Shown here piece by piece: positions 44,709-54,263 of a stretch of DNA of 64,000 nucleotides (within the stretch, counting starts at the first letter, position 1; each line of letters begins with the position of its first letter). Under the pieces are notes generated by a model. It was given only the letters and a program-made list of their open reading frames with translations, was not told the origin of the DNA and did no database searches. A program made the translations under genes and the position numbers. The DNA is from CAXNKH01 sp049296795. Its GTDB lineage: Bacteria > Pseudomonadota > Gammaproteobacteria > Burkholderiales > Burkholderiaceae_C. The stretch is taken from the NCBI GenBank assembly GCA_049296795.1, contig JBAQTC010000007.1:124001-188000 (forward strand). The letters run 5' to 3'.

Positions 44709-45989
44709 ATGAACATGCAACAAAAAGTAGCCGTGATCGGCGCGGGTCCTGCCGGCTTGATGGCGGCTGAAGTGTTGTCGGCTGCGGGTGTGGCCGTCGA
44801 TCTGTATGACGCCATGCCTTCGGTTGGACGAAAATTTTTGCTGGCCGGTAAAGGCGGCTTGAATCTGACCCATTCCGAGCCGAAAGAGATTTTTCTCACG
44901 CGCTATGGACCCGCCGTACCCTGGGTGCGGGACTGGTTGGTCGATTTTGACGCTAGTCGAATCCGCGACTGGGCCCAGTCGCTGGGGGTGAGCACTTTTG
45001 TCGGCAGTTCTGGCCGGGTGTTCCCACAGGACATGAAAGCGGCTCCGCTGCTGCGCGCCTGGCTACAGCGTTTGCGCCATCCTGCTCGTGGCGTCCCCGT
45101 GCAATTTCACATGCGGCACCGCTGGCTGGGTTGGTCAGATCCTCAGACGCTGCAGTTTGAAACTCCGCAGGGCGCTCAATCAGTCCAGGCCGATGCAGTC
45201 GTTTTGGCGCTGGGCGGCGCCAGTTGGTCGCGCCTGGGGTCGGACGGGGCCTGGCTGCGCTTGTTACAAGAGAAGTCGGTCGCGGTTGCGCCCCTGCGCA
45301 GTGCCAACTGTGGTTTTGATGTCGAGCCAGTCTGGAGCGAGCACTTTAAAACTCGGTTTGCGGGCCAAGCGTTCAAATCGGTCGCGCTGTCGTTGAGCAA
45401 CACGCAAGGCGAAAGCTTTCACCGACAAGGTGAGTTTGTCGCGACTGCCACGGGGGTCGAGGGAAGTTTGATCTACGCTGCATCGCGCTTGTTGCGCGAT
45501 GAAATCGAACAGTTCAGCCAAGCCACTTTTCAGCTGGATTTGCTGCCCCACCATTCGCAGCAGCGGGTTTTATCCGAGGTGTCGCACCCGCGTGGCTCTC
45601 GTTCTTTGTCAAGCCACCTCAAAAGCCGACTCGGAATTGATGGCATCAAAGCAGGTTTGCTGCATGAGTTGCTGAGCAAGGAGCAAATGCAGCAAGCGCC
45701 GGTCTTGGCGGCGGCGATCAAGGCCTTGCCGCTTCGACTCGTTGCCGCGCGCCCGATCGATGAGGCCATCAGCAGTGCCGGGGGGGTAGCACAGCAAGCC
45801 TTGAACGCCGACCTGATGCTCAAACAGTTACCGGGTGTTTTTTGTTGCGGCGAGATGCTGGACTGGGAAGCGCCTACCGGCGGCTACTTGCTGACCGCTT
45901 GCCTGGCTAGCGGTAGGCGAGCAGGTCAGGGGGCACTGAACTTTTTCAAGCCAGACCGCGCTGCGGGAGCTTCGAAGTCAGCGCTCTAG
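44709..45989 (+). CDS. YhiN/HI0933-family flavoprotein
   Basis: 426-residue predicted NAD(P)/FAD oxidoreductase. Dinucleotide-binding VAVIGAGPAGLMAAEVL at the N terminus, GRKFLLAGKGGLNLTHSE that marks this family, and GVFCCGEMLDWEAPTGGYLLTACLASG at the C terminus. Physiological reaction unknown. 13 nt after addA, likely cotranscribed. Confidence 0.87.
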   Translation: MNMQQKVAVIGAGPAGLMAAEVLSAAGVAVDLYDAMPSVGRKFLLAGKGGLNLTHSEPKEIFLTRYGPAVPWVRDWLVDFDASRIRDWAQSLGVSTFVGSSGRVFPQDMKAAPLLRAWLQRLRHPARGVPVQFHMRHRWLGWSDPQTLQFETPQGAQSVQADAVVLALGGASWSRLGSDGAWLRLLQEKSVAVAPLRSANCGFDVEPVWSEHFKTRFAGQAFKSVALSLSNTQGESFHRQGEFVATATGVEGSLIYAASRLLRDEIEQFSQATFQLDLLPHHSQQRVLSEVSHPRGSRSLSSHLKSRLGIDGIKAGLLHELLSKEQMQQAPVLAAAIKALPLRLVAARPIDEAISSAGGVAQQALNADLMLKQLPGVFCCGEMLDWEAPTGGYLLTACLASGRRAGQGALNFFKPDRAAGASKSAL

Positions 45990-46093
45990 GCATAAACCCC
46001 AGGTTTTTTTTCCCAACTTGCCAGTAGAGTAGGGAGCAGCTGGACAGTTGGAAATGTGGCTGTCTGAGTTTGTCAATTTCTAAAGGGAGAGTC

Positions 46094-46552
46094 ATGAGTT
46101 CCATTAAGTTGTCGGTTAACGGTGATAACTCGAATGTCGATGTCACACCCGAAACCCCTTTGTTGTGGGTGTTGCGCGAAAATTTAAAACTGACGGGAAC
46201 CAAGTTTGGTTGTGGGATTGCCCAGTGCGGGGCTTGCACGGTTCATGTCAATGGCGCACCGGTTCGGTCTTGCGTGACACCGGTGGCATCCGTATCGGGA
46301 AAAACAGTGACCACGATTGAGGGTTTGTCACCTGACTCGAGTCACAAATTGCAACGCGCCTGGATCGCTGAGCAAGTACCCCAATGTGGCTATTGCCAAT
46401 CCGGACAAATCATGCAGGCCGCTGCTTTGCTCGACAAGAACAAAAATCCGAACCGAGAGCAGATTGTTGCCCACATGAATGGCAATATTTGCCGCTGCGG
46501 AACCTACCCGCGCATTGTTCGAGCCATCCAACGCGCAGCCAAGGAGGCTTGA
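46094..46552 (+). CDS. [2Fe-2S] subunit of a molybdenum hydroxylase
   Basis: 152 residues with two clusters: plant-type GCGIAQCGACTVHVNG with later C, and the C-terminal QCGYCQSGQIM...CRCGTYPRI. Electron-transfer subunit for the large subunit 3 nt downstream, IorA-like. AGGGAG precedes ATG 46094. Confidence 0.92.
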   Translation: MSSIKLSVNGDNSNVDVTPETPLLWVLRENLKLTGTKFGCGIAQCGACTVHVNGAPVRSCVTPVASVSGKTVTTIEGLSPDSSHKLQRAWIAEQVPQCGYCQSGQIMQAAALLDKNKNPNREQIVAHMNGNICRCGTYPRIVRAIQRAAKEA

Positions 46553-46555
46553 ACC

Positions 46556-48781
46556 ATGAACACACAGAACCCAATCCTCAATACCGAACTGAACCGCCGA
46601 ACATTTCTGGCGGGAACAGGTGGGCTTACTTTTTCCTTGACGCTTGGCGGCGGTCTGTTGTCGTCAGCTGCCAACGCTCAGGCGAACGACCCTGCCACCA
46701 AGATAGGTGCCTGGGTCACGATCGGCTTTGACGACAGCATCACCGTGCTGGCGCCGACTGCCGAAATGGGGCAAGGCACTTTGACGGCTTTGCCCTTGAT
46801 TTTGGCCGAAGAGCTCGATGCCGATTGGTCCAAAGTCAGGGCCGAATTTGCGCCACCCAACCCCAAGGTCTATGGCAATCCGCACAAGCTGCTGAATGGC
46901 GGCCAAGCGTCGTTGGCCAGTGTTGCGGTTCCTGGTTATTTCATGCCCTTGCGGTTGGCCGGTGCCCAGGTTCGGCGCGTATTACTCGATGCCGTAGCTG
47001 CCAAGTGGAATGTCCCATTGGCCGAGTTGAGTACGCAAGCCGGACAGGTGATCCATGCCAAGTCCAATCGACATATCAGCTACGGCGATGTCGCCAAATT
47101 TGCCAGCGTACCGGCCGAATTGCCCAAAGTGACTGAGGCCGATCTGAAGAAGCCAGAGCAATTCCGCTTGATTGGTCGCAATGACATTGGGCGCAGCGAT
47201 GTGGCCTCCAAGGTCAACGGCTCGGCCCAATTTGGCATGGATGTTCAGGTTCCTGGCATGGTGTACGCGACGGTTCTGGAGTCGCCGATGGAGGGGGCCA
47301 AGGCTGAGAACGTCAACACGGCCGAGGTAATGCAAGTACCCGGTGTCACCAAGGTCATCACTTTACCCTTTGGTGTGGCGGTCATTGGGACATCGGTCCA
47401 AGCGACTCGGATCGCTCGGGCCCTGCTCAAAGCCAAAGTAAGCTGGAACACCAGCACGGCGGTGGCAGCTAAATTCGACTCGCAGAAAGCCCAAGAAGAC
47501 TATGCGCGCCATGGCCAGGATCCCAATGCCAAGGCGCTGGACCATTACAAGAAAGGTGATGCGGCTAACGCCTTGGGCTCGGCCAATAAGCTCATCACCG
47601 CAACTTACGGTTCAGAGCATTGCTACCACGCCCAGATGGAGCCGATGAACTGTGTGGCCAAGGTGGCGGCCGATGGCTTGTCAGCTGAGCTATGGGTCGG
47701 AACCCAGTTTGCTTTTCTCGCCACGATCGTGGCTTCGGGCATCCTAAAAACCACGCCCGACAAGATCAAGGTTCATCAATACCTGGTCGGCGGCGGTTTT
47801 GGCCGGCGTATCGCGCCCGACATCGTGGCCCAGGCCGTGGTGTTGGCCAACATCACCAAGCAGCCGGTCAAGCTGATTTTGACGCGCGAGGACGACATGG
47901 CCGCTGCGCGCATGCGTCCCATGACCCACCATGTCATGAAAGCGGGTTTGGACGCCAGCGGCAATCTGGTGGGCTGGCGCCATCGGATCGTTGCTGAAAA
48001 CGTCGATGCCATGGCGGCCCCGGCCAGGTTCCAGGCGACTGGCGGCAAAGACTACGTCGGTTGGGCTGGCTCTGATTTGCCGCACTATGGCATTCCACAT
48101 GTCGTGGCTGAGGGTGTGCGCGAGATCCGTGGCATGCGGGTCCAGCCCTTGCGCGGCATTGGTGCTGGTTACAACAAATTTGCCATCGAAGCCTTCATGG
48201 ATGAAGTCGCTCAGGCCAAGGGCGTTGATCCGCTGGCTTTGCGGCTTGAACTGACCAAGGACGACAGCCGGGCCCAGGCGGTGATTCGCGCTGTGGCCGA
48301 GATGGCCGACTTCAAACGCAAGCGCAAAGACCGTGGCTTAGGGCTTGCTTTTTCGGATTACCACGGCACGCTGTCAGCCGGTGTGGCCGAAGTTTCGCTG
48401 AATCGGAAAACCGGAAAAATCAAGGTCCATAACTTTTGGATCACGGTGGACCCCGGTTTGGTGATTCAGCCGGTCAACGTTCAAGCCCAGTTGGAAGGAT
48501 CGGTGGTGTTTGGTCTGTCGCTTGCCCTGTTGGAGGAATTGACCATCAAAGATGGCGCTGTCGTGCAGTCTAATTTCAATGATTACCCGGTTCTGCGTAT
48601 GAGCGACATGCCCGAGATCCATTCCAAAATCGTGGCTTCCAATGCCGCGCCGACGGGCATGGGTGAAATCGGTGTTTTACCTGTGGCCCCGGCCATCGCC
48701 AATGCTGTTTTTCAGTTGACCGGTAAGCGCTTGCGCCACCTGCCCATGTCACCGGATCGGGTGAAACAGGCGCTGGCCTGA
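46556..48781 (+). CDS. Molybdopterin-binding large subunit, Tat-exported aldehyde/isoquinoline oxidoreductase type
   Basis: 741 residues. Twin-arginine signal NRRTFLAGTGG with cleavage near SAANAQA, so folded before export to the periplasm. Cofactor-binding stretches include GQGTLTALPLILAEEL, VGGGFGRR, and the C-terminal GMGEIGVLPVAPAIANAV with the active-site Glu. Typical of IorB-type xanthine dehydrogenase family enzymes. Aldehyde or N-heteroaromatic substrate; no maturation gene nearby. No cytochrome subunit visible. Confidence 0.88.
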   Translation: MNTQNPILNTELNRRTFLAGTGGLTFSLTLGGGLLSSAANAQANDPATKIGAWVTIGFDDSITVLAPTAEMGQGTLTALPLILAEELDADWSKVRAEFAPPNPKVYGNPHKLLNGGQASLASVAVPGYFMPLRLAGAQVRRVLLDAVAAKWNVPLAELSTQAGQVIHAKSNRHISYGDVAKFASVPAELPKVTEADLKKPEQFRLIGRNDIGRSDVASKVNGSAQFGMDVQVPGMVYATVLESPMEGAKAENVNTAEVMQVPGVTKVITLPFGVAVIGTSVQATRIARALLKAKVSWNTSTAVAAKFDSQKAQEDYARHGQDPNAKALDHYKKGDAANALGSANKLITATYGSEHCYHAQMEPMNCVAKVAADGLSAELWVGTQFAFLATIVASGILKTTPDKIKVHQYLVGGGFGRRIAPDIVAQAVVLANITKQPVKLILTREDDMAAARMRPMTHHVMKAGLDASGNLVGWRHRIVAENVDAMAAPARFQATGGKDYVGWAGSDLPHYGIPHVVAEGVREIRGMRVQPLRGIGAGYNKFAIEAFMDEVAQAKGVDPLALRLELTKDDSRAQAVIRAVAEMADFKRKRKDRGLGLAFSDYHGTLSAGVAEVSLNRKTGKIKVHNFWITVDPGLVIQPVNVQAQLEGSVVFGLSLALLEELTIKDGAVVQSNFNDYPVLRMSDMPEIHSKIVASNAAPTGMGEIGVLPVAPAIANAVFQLTGKRLRHLPMSPDRVKQALA

Positions 48782-48804
48782 GTTGTAAAGCCCAGCGCGG
48801 TCTG

Positions 48805-49215
48805 TCAGGGTTCCGGGGTTCCGGTATCTTTCAGGCCGTGGCTGAGCTCTAAGCGGGCAACGCTGGCGAGCGCTTGGTATTTGGTTCGGAACATTTCGAG
48901 ATCGACTTCATCGAGTTCTTCAAGATCAATCAAGGCATTGTGTGCGCCTTGGGTGACGCGAATCAGTTCATCGAGTTTGATCTGGATCGCTTCGGTGTCG
49001 CGATTCTGGGTGTTCTGGATCAGGAAAACCATCAAGAATGTGATGATGGTGGTTCCGGTGTTGATGACCAGTTGCCAAGTGTCGCTGAATCCAAACAGTG
49101 GGCCAGTGATGATCCAGAATGCAATCACGCCAACGGCAATAAGAAACACCCGGGGCCGGCCACAAAAATGAGCCGCTCTTTTGGCTAACTGAGAATACCA
49201 AGCCGTACTGCGCAT
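48805..49215 (-). CDS. Low-affinity iron permease family small membrane protein
   Basis: 136 residues with two membrane segments (VFLIAVGVIAFWIITGPLFG and VINTGTTIITFLMVFLIQ) followed by QNRDTEAIQIKLDELIR, the signature of the family named after yeast Fet4-like permeases. Only this short bacterial form is present and iron transport is not established. Convergent with the molybdenum enzyme. Confidence 0.78.
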   Translation of the reverse strand: MRSTAWYSQLAKRAAHFCGRPRVFLIAVGVIAFWIITGPLFGFSDTWQLVINTGTTIITFLMVFLIQNTQNRDTEAIQIKLDELIRVTQGAHNALIDLEELDEVDLEMFRTKYQALASVARLELSHGLKDTGTPEP

Positions 49216-49340
49216 GACATCCCTCGAATCGGAGTTGAAAGTTTCTGCATCTTACTCAGGACTGCACAACCGTGTAGGGATTGGATAAGTCCGGATAATG
49301 GCGTGGCTCTTAGCCAGGTACAACAGAAATAGATATAGAA

Positions 49341-50975
49341 ATGCAAAATACCAAACAAAAAGGCGATAGCCTCAATCCGGAGTTCGACGTGGTGGTGGTG
49401 GGTGCTGGTTTTGCTGGCCTTTACACCTTGCATCGCTTGAGCCAGCTGGGAATGAAGGTGCGGGTATTCGAAGCCGGTAGTGGCGTTGGCGGCACCTGGT
49501 TCTGGAACCGCTATCCCGGTGCCCGCTGCGACGTCGAGAGCCTAGAGTATTCCTATTCTTTTGATGACAAGCTACAGCAAGAATGGACTTGGGCTGACCG
49601 GTTCGCCGCCCAACCCGACATCCTGCGGTATGCCAATCACGTCGCCGACCGCTTCGAATTACGTCCGCACATTGCGCTCAATACCCGCGTCATCTCTGCT
49701 GTGTTTGACCAAGAGAGCACACGCTGGACGCTGCAAACCGATCATGGAAACAGTGTCAGCGCCCGGTTTTGCATCATGGCCTCGGGCAACCTCTCGCTAC
49801 CGCGGGTGCCAAAATTTGAAGGGCTGGAAAGTTTTCGAGGCAACTGGTACCACAGCGGTTTATGGCCCGATAAAAAGGTGGACTTTTCGGGTCAACGGGT
49901 TGGTGTGATCGGGACCGGTTCCTCGGGTATCCAGATGATTCCGCAGATCGCCCAGCAGGCCAAGCACCTGTATGTTTTTCAACGTACCGCTAATTTCAGC
50001 GTGCCTGCTGAGAACCGTCCGCTGACACGCGAAGCCGATCAAGCCCACAAAGCGCACTACCCTGAGCGCAGAGCAGAAGCCAGGCGCACACCGTTCGGCA
50101 TTGCGGGTCACCCGCCACCACTCAAATCGGCACTAGAAGACCTGCCCGTGGAGCATCAGCGTGTCTATGAAAGCAAATGGGAAACTGGCGGCAACATCAG
50201 TTTTCTGTACGCTTACAAGGATTTGCTGGTGAACCGAGAGGCCAATGAAACGGCCAGTGAATTCGTTCGTCAGAAAATTCTTAAAACGGTAGTTGACCCC
50301 CAAGTGGCTGAGTTATTGCTGCCCAAAGACCATCACATTGGCACCAAGCGACTGTGCCTAGATACCGGATATTTTGAGACCTATAACCGGGACAATGTGA
50401 CGCTGGTCAATGTGAAGGAAGCGCCGATTGAGGCCATCACGCCGCAGGGCTTGCGCACGCAAGCGGCGGATTACGAACTCGATGCGATTGTTTTTGCGAC
50501 CGGCTTCGATGCCATGACGGGTGCTTTGCTCGATATCGAAATCACTGGGAAAACCGGCACATCACTCAGAGAGAAGTGGTCGTCCGGGCCGCGCACCTAC
50601 CTGGGACTGATGACGGCGGGATTCCCCAATCTGTTCATCATCACTGGACCAGGCAGTCCGTCGGTGAAAACCAATATGATTGCCGCCATCGAGCAGCATG
50701 TCGACTGGATCACCGACTGCCTGAGTCACTTGCAATCGCGTGGTGTCACTTGCATTGAGCCCGATCTGTTGCGGGAGAACGACTGGGTCGAGCACGTCAA
50801 CGAAGTCGCCGACACAACGCTTTATCCCCTGGCCGACTCCTGGTATTTAGGTTCCAACATCCCAGGTAAGCCTCGCGTTTTCATGCCCTATGTCGCCGGT
50901 TTAGACAAATACCGAAAAATCTGCGACGACATCGCTTCGAAAAATTACGAAGGCTTCGTGTTGACAAGTTATTGA
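49341..50975 (+). CDS. Type I Baeyer-Villiger monooxygenase
   Basis: 544-residue FAD/NADPH enzyme inserting oxygen next to ketones. Two Rossmann motifs (GAGFAG near residue 21, GTGSSG near 192) flank the BVMO fingerprint FRGNWYHSGLWPD. Also GGTWFWNRYPGARCDVES, typical of cyclohexanone monooxygenases. Substrate range unknown. Downstream gap 50976-51560 holds repeat locus C. Confidence 0.92.
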   Translation: MQNTKQKGDSLNPEFDVVVVGAGFAGLYTLHRLSQLGMKVRVFEAGSGVGGTWFWNRYPGARCDVESLEYSYSFDDKLQQEWTWADRFAAQPDILRYANHVADRFELRPHIALNTRVISAVFDQESTRWTLQTDHGNSVSARFCIMASGNLSLPRVPKFEGLESFRGNWYHSGLWPDKKVDFSGQRVGVIGTGSSGIQMIPQIAQQAKHLYVFQRTANFSVPAENRPLTREADQAHKAHYPERRAEARRTPFGIAGHPPPLKSALEDLPVEHQRVYESKWETGGNISFLYAYKDLLVNREANETASEFVRQKILKTVVDPQVAELLLPKDHHIGTKRLCLDTGYFETYNRDNVTLVNVKEAPIEAITPQGLRTQAADYELDAIVFATGFDAMTGALLDIEITGKTGTSLREKWSSGPRTYLGLMTAGFPNLFIITGPGSPSVKTNMIAAIEQHVDWITDCLSHLQSRGVTCIEPDLLRENDWVEHVNEVADTTLYPLADSWYLGSNIPGKPRVFMPYVAGLDKYRKICDDIASKNYEGFVLTSY

Positions 50976-51035
50976 TCTTTTTTTAAACAGTGACACTCGA
51001 CATTCCTTTCATCTTGCCCCCAGCTTCGCTTGAAC

Positions 51036-51366
51036 CGGAGCCGGTCAGCAGCGCACTCAGCTCCGCGGCTGTCCCCCTTGCCGGCCTGGGGCCGACAATT
51101 CCTCCTTGATGCCGCTTTGCTGAGCGCACCACTGCCCTGCTCCTGCCAAGGTATCGGGTTCTCCAACGCAGAATACCGACCATGCTAGATGCCCGGGTGT
51201 TTGGGGTGGGCGGCGCAGCGGCATCAAGGCGGAGCCCAAAGGGCGGGGGACAGCCGCGGAGCTGCCCACTCCAAGCGCCAGGGCGTACACCAGTAAGCAA
51301 GCAGCGTCCTTGCATCGGTACGCAGACTGACCTGGAGATCCGGGTTGTCATGAATTTTGAAACTCT
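51036..51366 (+). repeat. Composite hairpin repeat, locus C (units I and II)
   Basis: Unit I (minus, 51036-51143): inner hairpin TTGTCGGCC-CCA-GGCCGGCAA with one G-U pair; outer GCGCTCAGC/GCTGAGTGCGC. Unit II (plus, 51191-51284): outer 21-position stem with three G-U pairs and one mismatch, inner GCCC-AAA-GGGC. Boundary motif TTGTCATGAATTTTGAAACTCT at 51345-51366. No gene in 50976-51560. Confidence 0.87.
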
Positions 51367-51560
51367 CAATAAGAACAATTCCAGTTTTTGGAATGCTCTG
51401 TTGCACCCCAAGCCCTTCTTCATTGCAGATTTATGGCCTAAGGTTGGAGAACTCGGTGGATTGGCTCCAGATCAGGTGTCTGCTCACTTGGTGCGGGCGG
51501 CCATAGCAATTAACCTAGCTCGAGGGGGTGTGGTTTTTAAACCCTTGGAAGGGGGATGTC

Positions 51561-51857
51561 ATGAAAATAAAATTCCTGAAAACAGCTGTGTTTGTCGCAG
51601 CGGGTTTGATGGCGGTTGGAGCTCTGGCTGAAGCGACCTATTTGCCTGCTGAAAACGATGAATTTATAGCCAACAGTCCGTCCCAGATTGAGGAGGACGC
51701 AAAATCAAATCCATCTAGCTTGATCGCCGAGGATTTTGATTTCGGACAGCTCCCCGCCACGGCTGCCGGCTTTGAGGCCCGTGAGTTGGGCCCACAAAAA
51801 GAACTGCCGGTCATGGACTTTGGCCGGGACTGGGAATCAGACTACTCTGATGAATGA
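51561..51857 (+). CDS. Small acidic exported protein, unknown function
   Basis: 98 residues. Signal peptide MKIKFLKTAVFVAAGLMAVG with likely cleavage at ALA-EA; the mature part is short, acidic, without cysteines, ending FGRDWESDYSDE. AAGGGGGA ribosome site 5-12 nt before ATG. Own terminator follows. No family recognised. Predicted periplasmic or secreted. Confidence 0.72.
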   Translation: MKIKFLKTAVFVAAGLMAVGALAEATYLPAENDEFIANSPSQIEEDAKSNPSSLIAEDFDFGQLPATAAGFEARELGPQKELPVMDFGRDWESDYSDE

Positions 51858-51878
51858 GCCCAAACTGGCAGTACAGAC

Positions 51879-51902
51879 ATCCCGCCCCAGAGGCGGGATT
51901 TT
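51879..51902 (+). terminator. Rho-independent terminator
   Basis: ATCCCGCC-CCAGA-GGCGGGAT followed by TTTT, directly after the small exported protein gene. Confidence 0.85.
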
Positions 51903-52088
51903 CAAATGAAGTTGACGAGCCTGATCCCGGCACTGGCTCCACAGTTAGGGCTGCTTGGTTCCCCACCTGACCCGGTTGGCCGCTTCACCATGCGGGAGGG
52001 CCCGTCGCGGCCTATTGTAAGGGCATGGAAGGCCAAGACGGGTCCATGCCATGGGAAAACAAAAGGGGTCACGCCGTAGAATCGAGCC

Positions 52089-53804
52089 ATGTCCTATCTT
52101 GTGCTCGCCCGAAAGTACCGTCCCCGCAATTTCTCGGAGATGGTGGGTCAAGAGCACGTGGTGCGTGCTTTGAGCAATGCGCTGACCACGCAACGCTTGC
52201 ACCATGCTTATTTATTTACCGGAACCCGAGGCGTGGGCAAGACCACGGTGGCGCGGATTTTGGCGAAGTCCTTGAACTGTCAGGGGCCAGACGGTTTAGG
52301 GGGCATTACGGCTACACCTTGTGGTGTATGTCAGGCCTGCTGTGACATTGATGCGGGTCGGTTTATCGATTACACCGAGCTTGATGCGGCTTCCAATCGG
52401 GGTGTTGACGAAGTGCAGTCGCTGCTGGAACAAGCTGTCTACAAGCCGGTTCAGGGGCGTTTCAAGGTCTTCATGATCGACGAAGTTCACATGCTGACCA
52501 ATACCGCTTTCAACGCCATGTTGAAGACACTGGAGGAGCCCCCCGAATACTTGAAATTCGTGCTGGCCACCACCGATCCGCAAAAAGTTCCCGTGACCGT
52601 GTTGTCGCGCTGCCTCCAATTCAATTTACGCCCGATGGCACCGGAAACAATTCGGGATCACCTGGCGCAAGTGCTACAAGCTGAAGGCATCAGCAGCGAC
52701 GCCCAGTCGCTGCGTTTGCTGGCACGGGGCGCACGAGGCTCAATGCGTGATGCCCTGTCGTTGACTGATCAAGCCGTGGCCTTCGGCTCGGGTGCGCTGG
52801 AAGAAAACCAGGTGCGACAAATGCTGGGCAGCGTGGACCGCTCCTATGTATTCAAGTTGCTCATGGCCTTGGCTCAGGGGGATGCCAAAACGGTGGTCGA
52901 TACCTCGGAAACTTTGCGCCTGCATGGCTTGAGTGCAGCGTCAACGCTGGAAGAAATGAGCGTCATTTTGCAACGCATGGCGGTGCTGCAGGCGGTTGTA
53001 TCGATCAATGATGAGCAAGATCCAGAGGCTCAAGAAACAGCGCAGTTGGCTGCTTTGATGCCACCCGATGAGACCCAGTTGCTCTACAGCATGTGCTTGC
53101 ATGGACGCACCGAGCTGGGCTTGGCACCCGATGAATATGCAGCACTCACCATGGTTTTATTGCGTCTTTTCGCGTTCAAACCAACGTCCGCTACCGTGGA
53201 ATCTGCTCAAAAAAAAACACTGATTGAGCCCAAGCCCCAACCAGTTCAGCAGCTCCAACCACCTCCGATTTCCGTTCCTCCAGCGCTGGCCCAGCCAGCA
53301 ATCGAGCCAAGCGTGCAGGCGCTCACCGTTCGGCTCCAGCCAGAGCCGGGTTTGCGCAGCATGCCTCGGTCGCAAGAAACAGCGTCTTTGCCAGAACCCC
53401 AAGCGCAGCTTTCCCCCAGCGTAGAAGGTGATTTCTGGCATTCGGTCGTCCTTCAATTGATCAAAGACGAAGCGGTTACTGCCTTGGTACGCGAGTTGGC
53501 GTTGCAGTCGCAGCTGGTGGCGCATGACGCCGATCAATGGCTGTTGCGGATCGAACGTGAATCCTTGAATCAGTCCACCAGTCGGGAGCGTTTGCAAGCA
53601 GCGTTGCAGCTCATCGGACAGGGCAGTGTTCAGTTGGCGGTCGAGGTGGGACGGGTCAGTGACAGCCCGGCACGACGAATTGCTGCAGCTGCGGCCGAGC
53701 GACAACAACGCGCAGAAAAAATCATTGAAGAAGATCCGTTCGTCCAGTCGATGATGCGCGATTTTGGCGCGAAAATCGTTCCAGGCAGTATCAAACCCTC
53801 TTGA
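52089..53804 (+). CDS. dnaX: DNA polymerase III subunits gamma and tau
   Basis: 571-residue clamp loader ATPase. Walker A FTGTRGVGKTTVARIL, zinc cysteines CGVCQACCDID, Walker B VFMIDEVHML, sensor LATTDPQKVPVTVLSRC, SRC arginine finger. C-terminal Pro/Gln-rich linker from about residue 377, then a tau-type domain. Codons 374-376 lie in an A9 run (53209-53217); a -1 or +1 slip ends within four codons, giving a gamma-like product of about 379 residues. Confidence 0.96.
   Translation: MSYLVLARKYRPRNFSEMVGQEHVVRALSNALTTQRLHHAYLFTGTRGVGKTTVARILAKSLNCQGPDGLGGITATPCGVCQACCDIDAGRFIDYTELDAASNRGVDEVQSLLEQAVYKPVQGRFKVFMIDEVHMLTNTAFNAMLKTLEEPPEYLKFVLATTDPQKVPVTVLSRCLQFNLRPMAPETIRDHLAQVLQAEGISSDAQSLRLLARGARGSMRDALSLTDQAVAFGSGALEENQVRQMLGSVDRSYVFKLLMALAQGDAKTVVDTSETLRLHGLSAASTLEEMSVILQRMAVLQAVVSINDEQDPEAQETAQLAALMPPDETQLLYSMCLHGRTELGLAPDEYAALTMVLLRLFAFKPTSATVESAQKKTLIEPKPQPVQQLQPPPISVPPALAQPAIEPSVQALTVRLQPEPGLRSMPRSQETASLPEPQAQLSPSVEGDFWHSVVLQLIKDEAVTALVRELALQSQLVAHDADQWLLRIERESLNQSTSRERLQAALQLIGQGSVQLAVEVGRVSDSPARRIAAAAAERQQRAEKIIEEDPFVQSMMRDFGAKIVPGSIKPS
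53209..53227 (+). promoter_or_regulatory. Slippery A9 run, likely programmed frameshift site in dnaX
   Basis: Nine adenines (53209-53217). Reading in frame -1 gives AAC ACT GAT TGA; reading in frame +1 gives CAC TGA. Position, just after the ATPase core, fits gamma formation. Confidence 0.65.
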
Positions 53805-53856
53805 AACCTTGCGCGGCCCAACTTTAGCGCCGCCTCCTCAGACCAGAAAGAACATT

Positions 53857-54189
53857 ATGTTTAACAAAGGACAACTCGCCGGACTCATGAAACAAGCCCA
53901 GGCGATGCAGGACAATATGAAGAAAGCCCAGGAGGAGCTCGGTCATATTGAAGTGTCGGGCGAGTCCGGTTCGGGCTTGGTAAAAATCACCATGACTTGT
54001 AAACATGAGGTGCGCCGGGTCACCATCGATCCTAGCTTGCTGGCCGAGGATAAGGACATGCTGGAAGACCTGGTGGCTGCTGCTTTCAATGATGCGGTGC
54101 GCAAGGCCGAAGAGACCAGCCAGGGAAAAATGGGCAAGATCTCCGCCGGCATGCCGGGTCTGCCCGGGGGCATGAAATTCCCGTTTTAA
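53857..54189 (+). CDS. ybaB: YbaB/EbfC nucleoid-associated protein
   Basis: 110-residue DNA-binding protein; KGQLAGLMKQAQAMQDNMKKAQEEL helix, then GLVKITMTCKHEVRRVTIDPSLL. ATG 53857 begins the family's MFNKGQL start. Classic dnaX-ybaB-recR order. Confidence 0.94.
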   Translation: MFNKGQLAGLMKQAQAMQDNMKKAQEELGHIEVSGESGSGLVKITMTCKHEVRRVTIDPSLLAEDKDMLEDLVAAAFNDAVRKAEETSQGKMGKISAGMPGLPGGMKFPF

Positions 54190-54263
54190 GCGCCCGTGAT
54201 GGATGTTCCCCAAATGATGGCAGGCGACAGCCCTTTTACCTTGACTCCGGCTTGGTTGGAACG

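Noticed and set aside
51182..51631. 149-residue plus-strand frame
   Set aside because: Runs through unit II and overlaps the start of the small exported protein gene in another frame; no ribosome site.
53150..53420. Frameshift or assembly error in dnaX at the A9 run
   Set aside because: The full frame continues into a sensible tau region and the alternative frames stop at once, which fits programmed slippage better than an error.
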